Shown here one piece after another: positions 1-10,853 of a DNA stretch of 64,000 nt (positions are counted from its first letter, which is position 1; every line of letters begins with the position of its first letter). Source of the DNA: Arthrobacter sp. Hiyo8 (GTDB lineage: Bacteria; Actinomycetota; Actinomycetes; Actinomycetales; Micrococcaceae). The DNA lies in the NCBI GenBank assembly GCA_001549895.1, contig AP014719.1, positions 1,922,001 to 1,986,000 of the forward strand, read 5' to 3'. Both the position numbers and the translations under genes were made by a program. The notes beneath the pieces were generated by a model, which did no database searches, was not told the origin of the DNA, and saw only the letters and a list, made by a program, of their open reading frames with translations.

Positions 1-2
1 CG

Positions 3-983
3 CCCGTTCTGGCTTACATGGACGTTGACCTTTCCACTGACCTCGCCGCACTGGCGCCCCTTTTGGCGCCGCTGATCTCCGGCCATTCGGACCTCGCCAT
101 CGGCACCCGACTGACCCGTAACTCGCGGGTCGTCCGCGGCCCCAAACGCGAGTTCATTTCGCGCGGATACAACCTGATGCTGCACTCGTTCATGGGTGCC
201 CGCTTCAGCGATGCCCAGTGCGGCTTCAAAGCGATCCGGGCAGACGTCGCCCAGCAGATCCTCCCGCACACCATGGATAACTCGTGGTTCTTCGACACCG
301 AACTCCTGGTCCTCGCCGAACGCTGCGGCCTCCGGGTCCACGAAGTTCCCGTCGACTGGATCGACGATCCCAATTCCAGCGTCGACGTGGTGCGGACCGC
401 CCTCGCCGACATCCGCGGCATGGTCCGGCTCACCCGGGATCTCGTCTCGGGCCGCATCCCCATTCCGGAACTGCGGGCGGCACTTGCACGCGGGCCTCTC
501 CCGGCGTCGTCCCGCATCGCCGAGCAAAGCCCGCGCAGCAGCCTATTCGGGCAATTGGTCCGGTTCGCCGCGATCGGCGCTGCGTCCACCCTCGCCTATG
601 TGCTCATCTTCCTGTTCTGCCGCGGCTTCATGGACCCGCAGCTGGCGAACTTCCTGGCGCTGCTCGTCACGGCCATCGCCAACACCGGCGCCAACCGTCG
701 CTTCACCTTCGGCATCCAGGGCGGCAATCCCGTTCGGCACCACTTCGAGGGGTTGATCGTCTTCGGGATCGGCCTCGCACTCACCTCCGGGGCCCTCGCC
801 TTGGTGCACAGTACGACGACGCCGGACCGCTGGGGCGAGCTCCTCACCGTGGTCGCAGCGAACCTCGCCGCCACGGCAGTCCGCTTCCTGTTGTTCCGCC
901 TTTGGGTCTTTCGGCAGCCTGCGGCGCCGTCGGCTGAACCCAGGACACAAGCCAAAACGCGCACAGAAACGGCAGCATCATGA
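3..983 (+). CDS. Family 2 glycosyltransferase fused to GtrA-like membrane domain (5' end cut by window)
   Basis: This is the 3' part of a polyprenyl-phosphate sugar synthase of the DPM1 type, which moves a sugar from a nucleotide donor to a lipid carrier at the inner membrane face. The reading frame is open from base 3 and begins in the GT2 core with AYMDVDLST, the metal-binding DxD. QCGFKA and WFFDTELL follow, both typical of this family. About residues 185-305 form a GtrA domain with four hydrophobic segments. No start codon lies in the window, so the N-terminus is outside it. The stop overlaps the next ATG by 4 bp (ATGA), so it is translationally coupled to the GT39 genes that could use its lipid-linked sugar. 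Family assignment is firm; the sugar is unknown. Confidence 0.88.
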   Translation, partial: PVLAYMDVDLSTDLAALAPLLAPLISGHSDLAIGTRLTRNSRVVRGPKREFISRGYNLMLHSFMGARFSDAQCGFKAIRADVAQQILPHTMDNSWFFDTELLVLAERCGLRVHEVPVDWIDDPNSSVDVVRTALADIRGMVRLTRDLVSGRIPIPELRAALARGPLPASSRIAEQSPRSSLFGQLVRFAAIGAASTLAYVLIFLFCRGFMDPQLANFLALLVTAIANTGANRRFTFGIQGGNPVRHHFEGLIVFGIGLALTSGALALVHSTTTPDRWGELLTVVAANLAATAVRFLLFRLWVFRQPAAPSAEPRTQAKTRTETAAS

Positions 984-3085
984 CCTCCACGATTACTCCC
1001 GCAAGCACAGGACCCGCCGCCGGAAATGCTGACGCCGGCCCCGCCGTCGGGATTGCCGACGCACCGCGCCACTCGGCAGGCCCGTCAACCCAGGACGCCA
1101 CGCCCCGCTGGACCCGATACGCCTTTGGCCGGCAGCCCCGTTGGGTGCGGCCGTCCGCCGCCGGCTCCTCGTAGCCACCGCGTTCCTGTATCTCTGGAAC
1201 CTCGCGGCCACCGGTTACGGAAACTCCTTCTACGCAGCGGCCATTCAAGCCGGCACCAAGGACTGGACGGCGTTCCTCTTCGGATCACTCGACGCCGGCA
1301 ACGCCATCACCGTGGACAAGCCTCCGGCCTCCTTGTGGATCCCTGCTTTGGCGGGCCGGATCTTCGGCTTCTCTCCCCTGAGCATGCTGGTTCCCGAGGC
1401 GCTGATGGGCGTGGCCGCCGTTGGATTCCTTTACTTGACGGTCAAGCGGGTTTCCGGACCAGGCGCTGGCTTGTTGGCCGGTGGGGCATTGGCACTGACC
1501 CCGGTGGCCGCGCTCATGTTCCGCTTCAACAATCCCGACGCCATGCTGACTCTCTGCCTGGTCCTGGCGGCGTACTTCACTACCCGCGCCATCGAACGGG
1601 CGGGCTGGAAGTGGCTCGCCGCTGCCGGCGCTATAGTGGGCCTCGCGTTCCTGAGCAAGATGCTGCAGGGTTTCCTGATTGTTCCGGGCCTGGGACTCGC
1701 GTACCTCTGGGCCGCCCCGACCCCGTTGCGGCGGAGGCTGCTGCACCTGCTCGGCGCGCTGGCCGGAATCGCAGTAGTAGCCGGCAGTTATGTCGCCCTC
1801 TTCCAGCTGACCCCGGCATCGGCACGGCCTTACATGGCGGGTTCGCAAACCAACAGCTTCCTCGAGCTGACCTTTGGCTACAACGGGCTGTCCCGCATCA
1901 CGGGTTCGGGCGAAGGCACGCCCGGCGGAGGCGGAGCGGGCGCCCTGCTGGAGGCAATCTCGGTGGCCTCGGCGCCTTCGGCGGCGGCGGTGGCGGTGGC
2001 GGCAACGCCGGATTCGGTGGCGGTGGCGGCAACGCCGGATTCGGTGGCGCTGCCGGGATCACCCGCATGTTTGGCACGAGCTTCGGCGCTGAGGTCTCCT
2101 GGCTTCTCCCTGCTGCACTGATTCTGCTGGCAGCCGGCTTATGGTTCACCCGCCGGGAAGCGCGGGCTTCCCGCACCCGTGCCGCGCTCATCCTGTGGGG
2201 TGGCTGGCTTCTGGTGACGGCGGGCGTCTTCAGCTTCATGAGCGGCATCGTCCACCCGTACTACGCGGTAGCGCTCGCACCGGCAATCGCGGCCTTGGTA
2301 GGCATTGGCAGCGTTGAGCTGTGGCGTGGCCGTGGATATTGGCCGGCCAGGATCGTCCTGGCCGTGGTCATCCTCGGTAGTTCGGCCTGGTCCGCGGTTC
2401 TCCTGGGACGCGACGCCTCCTGGCTTCCGTGGTTGCGCATCGTGATCGTCGTCCTGGGTGTGGCGGCGGCAGCGGCAATCCTGCTCCGCCTCGACTCGTT
2501 GCGCTTTGCCGGCCAAAACACGGCGGGGCGGTTCCGGAACGCAGCGGCCGCGGCCGTCGTCGTCGTTTCCCTTCTGGCCGGCGGCCTCGGAACAGCGGCG
2601 TGGACGCTCGCGACGGCGGCTACAGCACACTCCGGTTCCATCCCGACGTCGGGACCCAGCGGTTCCGCCATGGGCGGCTTCGGAATCCGCGCCGGTGGGT
2701 TCGGCGCAGCTGGTGGCGCGGGTCAGGCGGGAGGCCCGGTTTCGAGGGAACGTCCGACGCCGGACTGACCGCCCTGCTGAAATCCACCACCACGAAGTGG
2801 TCGGCGATCGTCTCCGGTGCCACCCAAGCCGCAAGCCTTGAGCTCGCCACGAACACCAACGTGATCGCGCTCGGTGGCTGGAACGGCGGCGATCCCTACC
2901 CCACGCTGGCAGAGTTCCAGGACATGGTGGCCAAGGGACAGATCGGCTACTACATCGCAGGAGGCGGCATGGGTGGCGGCGGGTTCGGAGGCCAAGGCGG
3001 CAATTCCGAGGTAGCCTCCTGGGTACAGGCGAACTTCCAAGCCCAGACGGTGGGCAACTCCACGGTCTACAAGCTGACAAAGTAG
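980..3085 (+). CDS. GT39-family (ArnT/PMT-like) membrane glycosyltransferase, copy 1, frameshifted
   Basis: A multi-pass glycosyltransferase of about 700 residues that would use a polyprenyl-phosphate sugar on the outer face of the membrane. The N-terminal part has YLWNLAATGYGNSFYAAA and ITVDKPPASLW, the usual signature of this YkcB-like group; MFRFNNPDAML and the later IVHPYYAVALAPA are also conserved. The reading frame changes near 1140, 1950 and 2730, each time joining matching family sequence. A glycine-rich loop (about 1930-2070) lies before MFGTSFGAEVSWLLP. The C-terminal soluble domain ends in SWVQANF and VYKLTK. ATG 980 overlaps the upstream stop. A close paralogue follows 6 bp downstream, so a tandem duplication is evident. 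Confidence 0.85.
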
Positions 3086-3091
3086 ATTCCG

Positions 3092-5173
3092 ATGACCACT
3101 TCCTATTCCACAGGCACGGACTCCGAGGCAAGGCAGCCGGCTCCGCCGCCGCTGTTGGTGGGGCCGACTGCGCCGCAAGAAGCGGCCGTTCCCCACGGAG
3201 GGGCGGCCGCGCCCGGCCGGTTCGCCCGCCGGTCCCGCCAGCCCGCCGCACCCGCGGCCCGCATGCCCTGCGGCACCGCGTGGAGCTCGGTTTCGTGCTC
3301 CTGGCAACGGCGGTCCTTTATCTCTGGAATCTCGGCGCTTCCGGCTGGGCCAACGCGTTCTATTCCGCGGCGGCCCAGGCCGGTTCGCAGAATTGGGCCG
3401 CATGGTTCTTCGGATCGTCCGACGCCGCCAACTCCATCACGGTGGACAAACCGCCGGCGTCGCTCTGGATCATGGACCTCTCGGTACGGATCTTCGGGCT
3501 GAGCTCCTGGAGCATCCTGGTTCCCCAGGCGCTCATGGGCGTGGCCACGGCCTGGCTGCTGTATCTGGCAGTCAGGCGAGCCGCGGCCCCGCTTCCGGCG
3601 ATCCACAGCTCGCCCACCGGGCCGGGCTGCTCGCCGCCGTCGTCATGGCCATCACCCGGTAGCCACCCTCATGTTCCGGTTCAACAACCCGGACGCCCTG
3701 CTGGTGCTACTCATGACGGCCGCCGGCTACGCCACCCTGCGGTCCATGCAGGACAACACACTGCGCTGGCTCCTGCTGGCCGGAGTGTTCCTTGGCTTCG
3801 GCTTCCTCACCAAGCAACTCCAGGTCCTGCTGGTGGTTCCTGGATTTGCGGTGGCGTACTTGGTTGCCGCGCCGGGTGGAGTGGGGCGTCGCCTGCTTCA
3901 TCTGCTCGGCGCGGGGGCGGCCATGGTGGTCGCGGCCGGCTGGTGGCTCGCCGTCGTCGAACTCGTTCCGGCGAACATGCGGCCATACATCGGCGGCTCA
4001 CAGAACAACTCGATCCTGGAACTGACGCTCGGTTACAACGGCCTCGGCCGGCTGAGCGGCCAGGAGACCGGCAGCGTGGGGGCGGCAACGGCTGGGGAGT
4101 TCCCGGGCTGTTCCGGATGTTCAACAGCGAATTCGGCGGCCAGATCGCGTGGCTGCTCCCTTCGGTGCTGGTCCTCGGGCCGGGCTGCTGTGGCTGGGCC
4201 GGCGTGCCCCGCGCACGGATAGCGTCCGCGCCTCGGTGATCGTGTGGGGCTCGTGGGTGCTGGTCACCGGGCTCGTGTTCAGCTTCATGGCAGGCATCAT
4301 CCACCCCTACTACGCGGTGGCGCTGGCCCGGGCATCGCCGGGCTCGCGGGCCTGGGCGGGCGCTTTTGTGGCAGCACCGCGCACAGCTCGTCGCCGCGGT
4401 CGTGCTCGCTGTGGCAGTGGCCGCAGCTGGATTCACGGCCTTCGGTCTCCTGGGCGGCACCACCGCTTATGGTCCGTTGCTGCGCTGGCCGTGCTGCTGG
4501 GCGCATTGGCGGCTGCGGCCGGCTTGCTGCTCTCGGGACGTTTCCCGGTCCGCATCCTCCACCGCACGACGGCGGCGCTCGCCCTCGCGGCCTCCCTTGC
4601 CGGTCCGCTGGCGTACTCGATCTCTACCGCCTCCGTGACGCATAGTGGCGCAATCCCCAGCGCCGGTCCCGCGACTACGTTCGGTGGCTTCGGCGGCTTT
4701 GGAGCCCGGGGCGGCTTCGGGCAAAACAACGCAGCCCAGAACACTCCCCGCAGCCCCTCCAACAGCCGGGCGCCCAGGCTGGCGGCTTCGGAGGGAACCG
4801 GCAAGGCGGCGGCCTGGGCGGCCTGCTCGGCGCCACCACGCCGTCGTCGGAAATGGTTGCCGCACTGAAATCCGGCGCCTCGAACTACACGTGGGCGGCC
4901 GCCGTAGTGGGCTCGAACAACGCCGCCGGCTACCAGCTGGCCACCGAACTGCCGGTCATGGCGGTGGGCGGTTTCAACGGCACGGACCCGTCTCCCACCC
5001 TTGAGCAGTTCCAGCAGCTCGTTGCACAGGGCAAGATCCACTACTTCATCGCCGGCGGGACCATGCAGGCGAACAGCGGATCGGAAGCCCCCGCCCAGAT
5101 CGCGCAATGGGTGGCTGCGAACTTCCAGTCACAGACCATCGGCGGGACCACGGTGTACGCACTGGCGGGGTGA
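3092..5173 (+). CDS. GT39-family membrane glycosyltransferase, copy 2, heavily frameshifted
   Basis: Paralogue of the preceding gene with the same architecture: YLWNLGASGWANAFYSAA, ITVDKPPASLW, MFRFNNPDALL, IIHPYYAVAL and a C-terminal domain with VAALKSGASNYTWAAA and QIAQWVAANF. Frame changes are needed near 3255, 3630, 4075, 4180, 4340, 4470 and 4820, the densest set in the window. Every segment nevertheless still aligns with copy 1, so either basecalling suffered in this GC-rich stretch or the copy is truly decaying. It follows copy 1 by 6 bp and ends the glycosyltransferase operon. The predicted role is the same as copy 1; the acceptor is unknown. Confidence 0.8.
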
Positions 5174-5296
5174 GCCGGCTGGCTGAAGCACCCAAACGGG
5201 TTGTGGCGGTGACCGCGGAGTAATCCGAGGTCACAGCCACAGCCTTTCTGTCGCCCTCCAGGCCCCGCAAGAAAACTTTCAAAAAGACCCTTGTTT

Positions 5297-5310
5297 TGCA
5301 AACGTTTGCA
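5297..5310. promoter_or_regulatory. Perfect 14-bp LacI-family operator palindrome upstream of the amino-sugar operon
   Basis: TGCAAACGTTTGCA is a perfect palindrome with a central CG, the classical form of LacI/GalR-family operators. It sits about 60 bp before the symporter start. A LacI-family regulator closes the same gene cluster (12092-13157), which makes it the natural ligand-responsive repressor. The site is seen directly; the pairing is inferred. Confidence 0.75.
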
Positions 5311-5371
5311 GAGAAAAGTGGACGCCACTGCAGATCCCATTTCCAAGCTTTCGTTGCATCAAGGAGGATGT

Positions 5372-6902
5372 ATGTATTTCGCCGACTGGCTCGTTTTAGG
5401 GCCTACTTCGTCGTCATGATAGGGATCGGCTGGTGGGCCAAGAGCCGAGTGAAAAACGCCGCGGACTTCTTCACAGCCGGCGGGAAGATGCCGTGGTGGC
5501 TGGCGGGAATCTCCCACCACATGTCCGGCTATTCGGCAGCTGTCTTCGTGGCCTACGCCGCCATCGCCTACACCACCGGATTCGCACTGTATGTCTGGTG
5601 GGCGCTCACCATCACCATCGCCTGCCTTGTTGGCGCTGTCTTCTTCGCCCCGCGCTGGCCGCGCCTGAGGCAGCGTTTGGGAATCATCTCCCCGCTCGAA
5701 TACCTGGCTACGCGCTACAACCTGCCCGCGCAGCAAGTACTGGCTTGGTCCGGTGCCGCATTGAAAGTCTTCGATGTTGCGGCCAAATGGGCGGCCAGCG
5801 CGATCCTGCTGAACGTGTTCGCCGGGGTTCCGATCGCCGTTGGCATCCTGATCGTTGGCGGGGTCACGCTCATCTATTCGACCATTGGCGGTTTGTGGGC
5901 GGACGCATTGACGGATATGGGCCAGTTCATCATCCAGTCCGTAGCGGGCATTGCGATGCTTATCTTCGCCGTGGCCAAGCTCGGGGGCGTTTCCTCGATC
6001 GCGGGAATCTGGTCCCGTCTGCCGGCCTCGCACTCACAGCCATTCGCGGGGGACTACACCATCGGATTCTTCCTCGCCTATTGCCTGATCAGCACTATTT
6101 CCTACAACGGCGGAACCTGGAACCTGGCTCAACGCTTCATCGCCGCTCCGTCCGGCTCAGCGGCCCGCAAATCAGTCCTGCTTTCGGGCGCACTGTATCT
6201 CGTGTGGCCTCTGGTGCTTTTCTTCCCGATGTGGGCCGCGCCGCTGATCCTGCCCAATCTGACGCACCCGGATCAGGCTTATGCGCTCCTGACCCAGCAA
6301 CTGCTGCCGGCCGCCTGGTGGGGTTGGTCGTCGCCGGAATGTTCTCACACACCATGGCCATGACGTCTTCGGACGCCAACGCGATTTCCGCCGTCGTCAT
6401 CCGGGACATCATCCCTGCGCTGCGCGGTTCCCGGCAGCCCCTGACGTCGCGGGCGGAACTACTGGGTGGCCGGATTTCCACGTTCCTGTTCATCGGATTG
6501 TCGATGGTCATCGCCCTGAGCGCGGATTCATTCGGCGGGGTCCTGGGCCTGATCATCCTCTGGTTCGGTGCCTTGGTGGGGCCGATCGCCGTTCCCATGC
6601 TGTTGGGGATGTTGCGCCCGTTCCGGCGCTGCGGCCCATCTGCAGCCCTGTTCTCCTGGGCCACCGGTTTGCTCGTTTTCGCACTCGCAAAGTACGCTTT
6701 GGCCGCTCCCATCGCGAGCCTGGGCACGGCCAGTGCGCAGACAATCAACGTGGCCGCTCCGGTGCTTGCCTCGGCGATCGTCTATTGCGTCTTCGGCTGG
6801 CTGCGCCCGTGGCACAACGAAGCATCCGACGCCCTTGTCGAGTCCCTTGACCGGGACCTTGAGCCGGCCACATCGATTCCAGTCGAAAGCACCGTGGCAT
6901 GA
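5372..6902 (+). CDS. Sodium:solute symporter (SSS family), frameshifted
   Basis: Twelve-to-thirteen-helix secondary transporter of about 510 residues, expected to import the substrate of this operon with Na+. The start is ATG 5372 (MYFADWLVLG), a few bases after AAGGAGG at 5361-5367; the overlapping ATG at 5368 is in another frame. A base missing from the G run near 5395 breaks the first helix, and a second break is near 6318. SSS hallmarks include GWWAKSRVKNAADFFTAGG, LAGISHHMSGYSAAVF and NGGTWNLAQR. It overlaps the next gene by 4 bp. The substrate is probably an amino sugar or a related uronate, judged only from neighbours. Confidence 0.85.
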
Positions 6903-8160
6903 GCGCAACTGGATCCGAAATACGGGATCAGCTGCTCAAGGGAGTCCTCCCTTGGTGGCTCGAGAACGGGGTGGACAGGGAAAACGGAGGGGTTTTCACC
7001 TGCTTTTCCAACGCAGGGCGGTTGCTTTCGAACGAGAAATATACGTGGTCCCAAGGCCGCTGGGCTTGGCTCTGTTCAAGGATTGCGTTTGACAGCGGGG
7101 ACGGGATCATCGCGGAAAATCCCCAGTTGTGGGCTGCCTTGTCGATTGAAACGGCCAGGTTCATCCAAGAACACGCCATCTTGGACGGCAGCGTGACGGC
7201 ATACCGCACATCGGCTGAGGGGCAGGCGCTACCGTCCGGGCCGCAAGGGGAGATCGCCGTCAGCGTACTGGCCGACCTCTTTGCGGCTTGGGCCTGGCGG
7301 GTGCAGCCCGGCTTCCCGAAGCGGCTGGCCGCGAACGTGACGAGTGGCTCCAATCAGCCCATGCGCTTCTCGCCCACGCCGAAGAAAGAATCGAGGCCGG
7401 AAGGCTCCGTCCGAGCCCTACCCCGTCCGCGCCGGATTCAAGGACGCGGCCGGGCTGATGCTGCTCCTGAATGTGGGCGCCCAACTCCATTTGGCCTGCG
7501 GCTCTGTTGAAAGCGCCGAAACAGCCGGTGCCGCGCTTTCCCAGCTGCTCGGCGACGGATCCTCCGAAGGCATGTGGAAGGCCGACACCTGGTGGGAATA
7601 CCGGCCTGACAGTAGCGATGACCTGGACACGCTCCTGGCCGCCACCGCACCCCCGGCCACTTGTTGGAGATGCTCTGGATGGTCATGGAAGCCGCCGAAA
7701 TAGTGCCCGGACTTGCGCCACGTATTCCGGATTGGCTACCGGACCTTGCCATCCGCGCCCTGGAAGCGGGTTGGGATGACCAGCATGGCGGCATCTTCCG
7801 ATACGTCGACAGCACCGGGGATGAACCGCGGGGCAGGCTTTTCGGCAACGACCCCTACGAAACGTTGGTGACCCAAACGTGGGACACCAAGCTGTGGTGG
7901 GTCCAGGTTGAGGCCCTCTACGCAACCAGGCTGCTCGCCGAGCGTTTCGGGCGGCCCGACCTCCTGGATTGGCATGAGCGGATCTGGTCCTACACCCTCG
8001 GCACCTTTCCGGATCCCTCCGGCCAGGAGTGGCTGCAAATCCGCGACCGCGAGGGGAAGCCCTCGACAAGGTGGTGGCGCTGCCCGTCAAGGACCCCTTC
8101 CATATAGCCCGATCCCTCCTCCTGACTACTGAACTAGAAACCCGAAGGACACACACGTGA
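6899..8160 (+). CDS. AGE-family sugar isomerase/epimerase (N-acylglucosamine 2-epimerase-like), frameshifted
   Basis: Predicted cytosolic (alpha/alpha)6-barrel enzyme of about 420 residues. The family covers N-acylglucosamine 2-epimerases and aldose-ketose isomerases. Visible family sequence includes WWLENGVDRENGGVF, TWSQGRWAWL, KADTWWEYRPDS, GWDDQHGGIFRYVD and TKLWWVQVEALYA. Frame changes near 7370, 7640 and 8055 split it, and the correct tail runs to the TGA at 8158-8160. It overlaps the symporter and the next gene, so the operon is tightly coupled. Whether it epimerises N-acetylmannosamine or isomerises a neutral sugar cannot be told from sequence alone. Confidence 0.82.
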
Positions 8161-8906
8161 CAGCACTGACCACTTACAGCCCTGTCGTTTCCACACACCC
8201 GGACCGGGCCGCACTGGGGGAACACGCCGGCGCGCATGCAGCGGAAACGCTGCGCAAGGCGCTCCGGAACCAGCGGGAGGTCCGGCTGATGCTCGCAGCA
8301 GCTCCCAGCCAGGAGGCAACGCTTCAGGCGCTCGTCCAGGAGCCCGGCATCGATTGGAGCCGCATAACGTGTTTCCACATGGACGACTACCTCGCGCTCG
8401 AGCCGGACGCACCCCAAGGATTCGGAAACTGGCTGCAACGTACGTTCTTCAGCTTCCTTCCGCCCACCACCTTTCACCGCATCAACCCGGGGAACCCTGC
8501 CCAAGACGAAGCGGAGCGCTATGGCACGTTGATGGGCCAAGATCCCTTTGACCTCGTCTTGCTCGGATTGGGGGTCAACGGCCATCTTGCCTTCAACGAT
8601 CCCCCGGCCGACCTCGCCGACCCGCTGCCCGCCCGCGTCATCAACCTGGACCAAGTAAGCCGCCAGCAACAGGTGGACGAAGGGCATTTCGCCGGTTTCG
8701 ACGACGTTCCGCAGCGCGCCATCACCGTCTCCATCCCGCGTTTGCTGCATGCCTCCGAAATCATCGCCTCCGTGCCAGGCCGTGCCAAAAGGACTGCCGT
8801 CCACAACACCCTGAACCAGCCGATCAGCGGAGACCATCCGGGTACTGCGCTGCGCACGCACCCCAACGTCACCATCTACCTCGACGCCGAATCCGATCCG
8901 CGATGA
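8157..8906 (+). CDS. nagB: Glucosamine-6-phosphate deaminase/isomerase-like protein
   Basis: Intact 249-residue sugar-phosphate isomerase of the NagB fold, which converts glucosamine-6-phosphate to fructose-6-phosphate and ammonia in typical members. FHMDDYLAL carries the catalytic Asp of the MDEY motif. GLGVNGHLAFNDPPADLADP corresponds to the ADGHIAFNEP catalytic loop, with Asp where E. coli has Glu. The start is GTG 8157, overlapping the upstream stop (GTGA). The protein is slightly shorter than E. coli NagB (266) and lacks an obvious allosteric C-terminal extension. It is one of the few unbroken genes of this operon. A 6-phosphogluconolactonase-like or other aminosugar isomerase role remains possible. 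Confidence 0.8.
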   Translation: MTALTTYSPVVSTHPDRAALGEHAGAHAAETLRKALRNQREVRLMLAAAPSQEATLQALVQEPGIDWSRITCFHMDDYLALEPDAPQGFGNWLQRTFFSFLPPTTFHRINPGNPAQDEAERYGTLMGQDPFDLVLLGLGVNGHLAFNDPPADLADPLPARVINLDQVSRQQQVDEGHFAGFDDVPQRAITVSIPRLLHASEIIASVPGRAKRTAVHNTLNQPISGDHPGTALRTHPNVTIYLDAESDPR

Positions 8907-9666
8907 ACTCAAATGAGCAGCTCTCGGGCGACTACCTTGGAAAAATCACCGAGCTCCTCGGGCGGATCCGCCTGGAGGAAGCCGAAAACATCAGAGTCGC
9001 CGCGGACATTCTCGCGGCCCAGGTAGCCAAGGACGAACTGGTACACATCTACGGCCCGGGCGGTCATTCGAACCTGGCAAGCCAGGAAGTGTTCTTCCGG
9101 GCAGGCGGGTTGATGCACGTCTCGGCTATTTTGGACGAAGGCACCCTGCTCTCCGGCGGTGCCCTCCGCTCTATGGCCATGGAACGGACTCCGGGTTACG
9201 GCCGGATCGTCATCGAAGACGCGGGCCTCGGACCCGGGGATGTCCTCATCCTGGTCAACGCCTACGGCATCAATAGCGCGCTCATTGACGCGGCGCTGAC
9301 GGCACGCGAACTATCGGTCACGACCATCGGCTTTTCCTCGCGCGAGCACGCGGAGGAAACAGCCGGTGACCACCCCGCACGGCATCCGCAAAAACTGAAC
9401 CTGCACGACGTCGTCGACCACCACATCGACACGAAGGTTCCGGTCGGGGACGCCGTCATGGAGGTCCCGGGGCAAAGGAAAAAACGGCCGCAGTGTCCAC
9501 CTTCGCCAACGCCTTCGCCCTCAACTGGCTCATGATGTCCACCATCGGCAAGCTGAACGAAATCGGCATTGAGCCGCCATTGTGGCGATCGGGAAATGCT
9601 CCAGGCGGGGACGAAGCCAACCAGCAGTTCATTTCACGTTTCAAAGGACGGGTACACAAGCTGTGA
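8903..9666 (+). CDS. SIS-domain phosphosugar-binding protein (UPF0309-like), frameshifted
   Basis: About 250 residues, related to MurQ/AgaS-type sugar isomerase domains that bind phosphorylated sugars. HIYGPGGHSNLASQEVFFRAGG and VLILVNAYGINSALIDAA carry the phosphate-binding SIS loops. A frame change near 9470 restores a C-terminus with STFANAFALNWLMM, ending in GRVHKL at TGA 9664-9666. It overlaps both neighbours by 4 bp. Its likely job is aldose-ketose isomerisation or sensing of an aminosugar phosphate made by the preceding enzymes. The exact reaction is not known. Confidence 0.75.
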
Positions 9667-10822
9667 CACACCCCAAAACGATCGTGGGCAAAGACCCCCA
9701 CCGGGGATCAACATAGAAATCGCCTACGACACGACCATCCTGTCGGTGCGGGAGATCGGCCCTTTCCAAGGGGTGCCCGTGATCGCGCCGGGATTTATCG
9801 ACGGCCAGGTCAACGGTTACGGCGGCCTGGACGTCAACTCCGCCGACGTCTCGCCGCAAACCATCATCAACCTGAGCGCGGAGCTTGCGAAACTGGGCGT
9901 CACCACGTGGGTCCCGACCATTGTGACAGCGTCGGAGGAGGCAATCACCGTCGCGCTCGAACAGATCAAGCGTGCCTGCGACATTGATCCGACCACCAGG
10001 GCAGCCATCCCCTGCGTGCACATCGAGGGTCCTTTCATCTCGGACCAGGACGGTCCCCGCGGTGTCCACGACGCCGCCTTCGTCCGTCCCTTGGACGCAG
10101 ATGAGATTCGGCGCTGGCTTCGCGCAAGCGGAATGGTCGGTATCGTCACCGTCTCCCCACATACGCCCGATGCGCCGGCCCAGATCGCCCGGATCCGCGA
10201 ACTCGGCGTCGAAGTGGCCATTGGACATACGCACGCGAGTCCTGAACAAATCACGGCTGCCATCACCGCGGGAGCCGGTCTGGCCACCCATCTGGGCAAC
10301 GGCATCGCCACCACCCTGCCAAGGCATCCGAATGCCCTGTGGACTCAACTCGCTGACGACCGGCTCACGGCGGGACTCATAGCGGACGGCCACCACTTGC
10401 CCAGCGATACGCTCAAAGTCATGATCAGGGCAAAGACCCCGAGCGCGCTTATCTGGTGTCTGACAGCACCGCACTGGCCGGTAGCGCGCCTGGCCGCCAC
10501 CGCACTTCCGTGGGCGGCCTCGTGGATCTCGCTCCTGGCGGGAGGCTCTCCCACGTGGGTACGGACCTGCTCGCGGGGCCGCCGCTACCCTCCCGGACGG
10601 ATTCCGCAACGTGATCCGCAACGTCGGCCTGGAGCTACCGGAGGCCCTCAAAATGGTGACGTCCACTCCCGCCCGGGTGATTCCGGGCACCCGGCCGGGC
10701 TCGGCCACCTTCGAGTCGGTTCCCCGGCAGATTTCGTCCTGATCACCGGGGAGGGACCCGGAGCCGGGACCATTACCGAGGTCATCCAGTCCGGCCGGAA
10801 AGTATCCGGCGGACCGGAATGA
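9663..10822 (+). CDS. nagA: N-acetylglucosamine-6-phosphate deacetylase-like amidohydrolase, frameshifted
   Basis: TIM-barrel metal-dependent hydrolase that removes acetate from N-acetylated aminosugar phosphates. Seen motifs are APGFIDGQVNGYGG, HIEGPFIS (metal-ligand Glu), GHTHAS and ATHLGNGIATTLPRH (the THLFNAM equivalent). A frame change near 10430 hides the catalytic Asp segment, readable in another frame as YLVSDSTALAG, and the original frame returns near 10690 with GSPADFVLI. The start is GTG 9663 in a GTGA overlap, with a shift near 9695. Together with NagB it would convert the acetylated sugar phosphate to fructose-6-phosphate. Confidence 0.82.
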
Positions 10823-10853
10823 GTACCCCCAAGCCGAGCAGGGCGTCCTGAGG

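Noticed and set aside
1026..2768. A Gly-rich frame that could be read as a PE-PGRS-like surface protein
   Set aside because: It is the shifted frame of the GT39 glycosyltransferase; the Gly tract is the extracytoplasmic loop.
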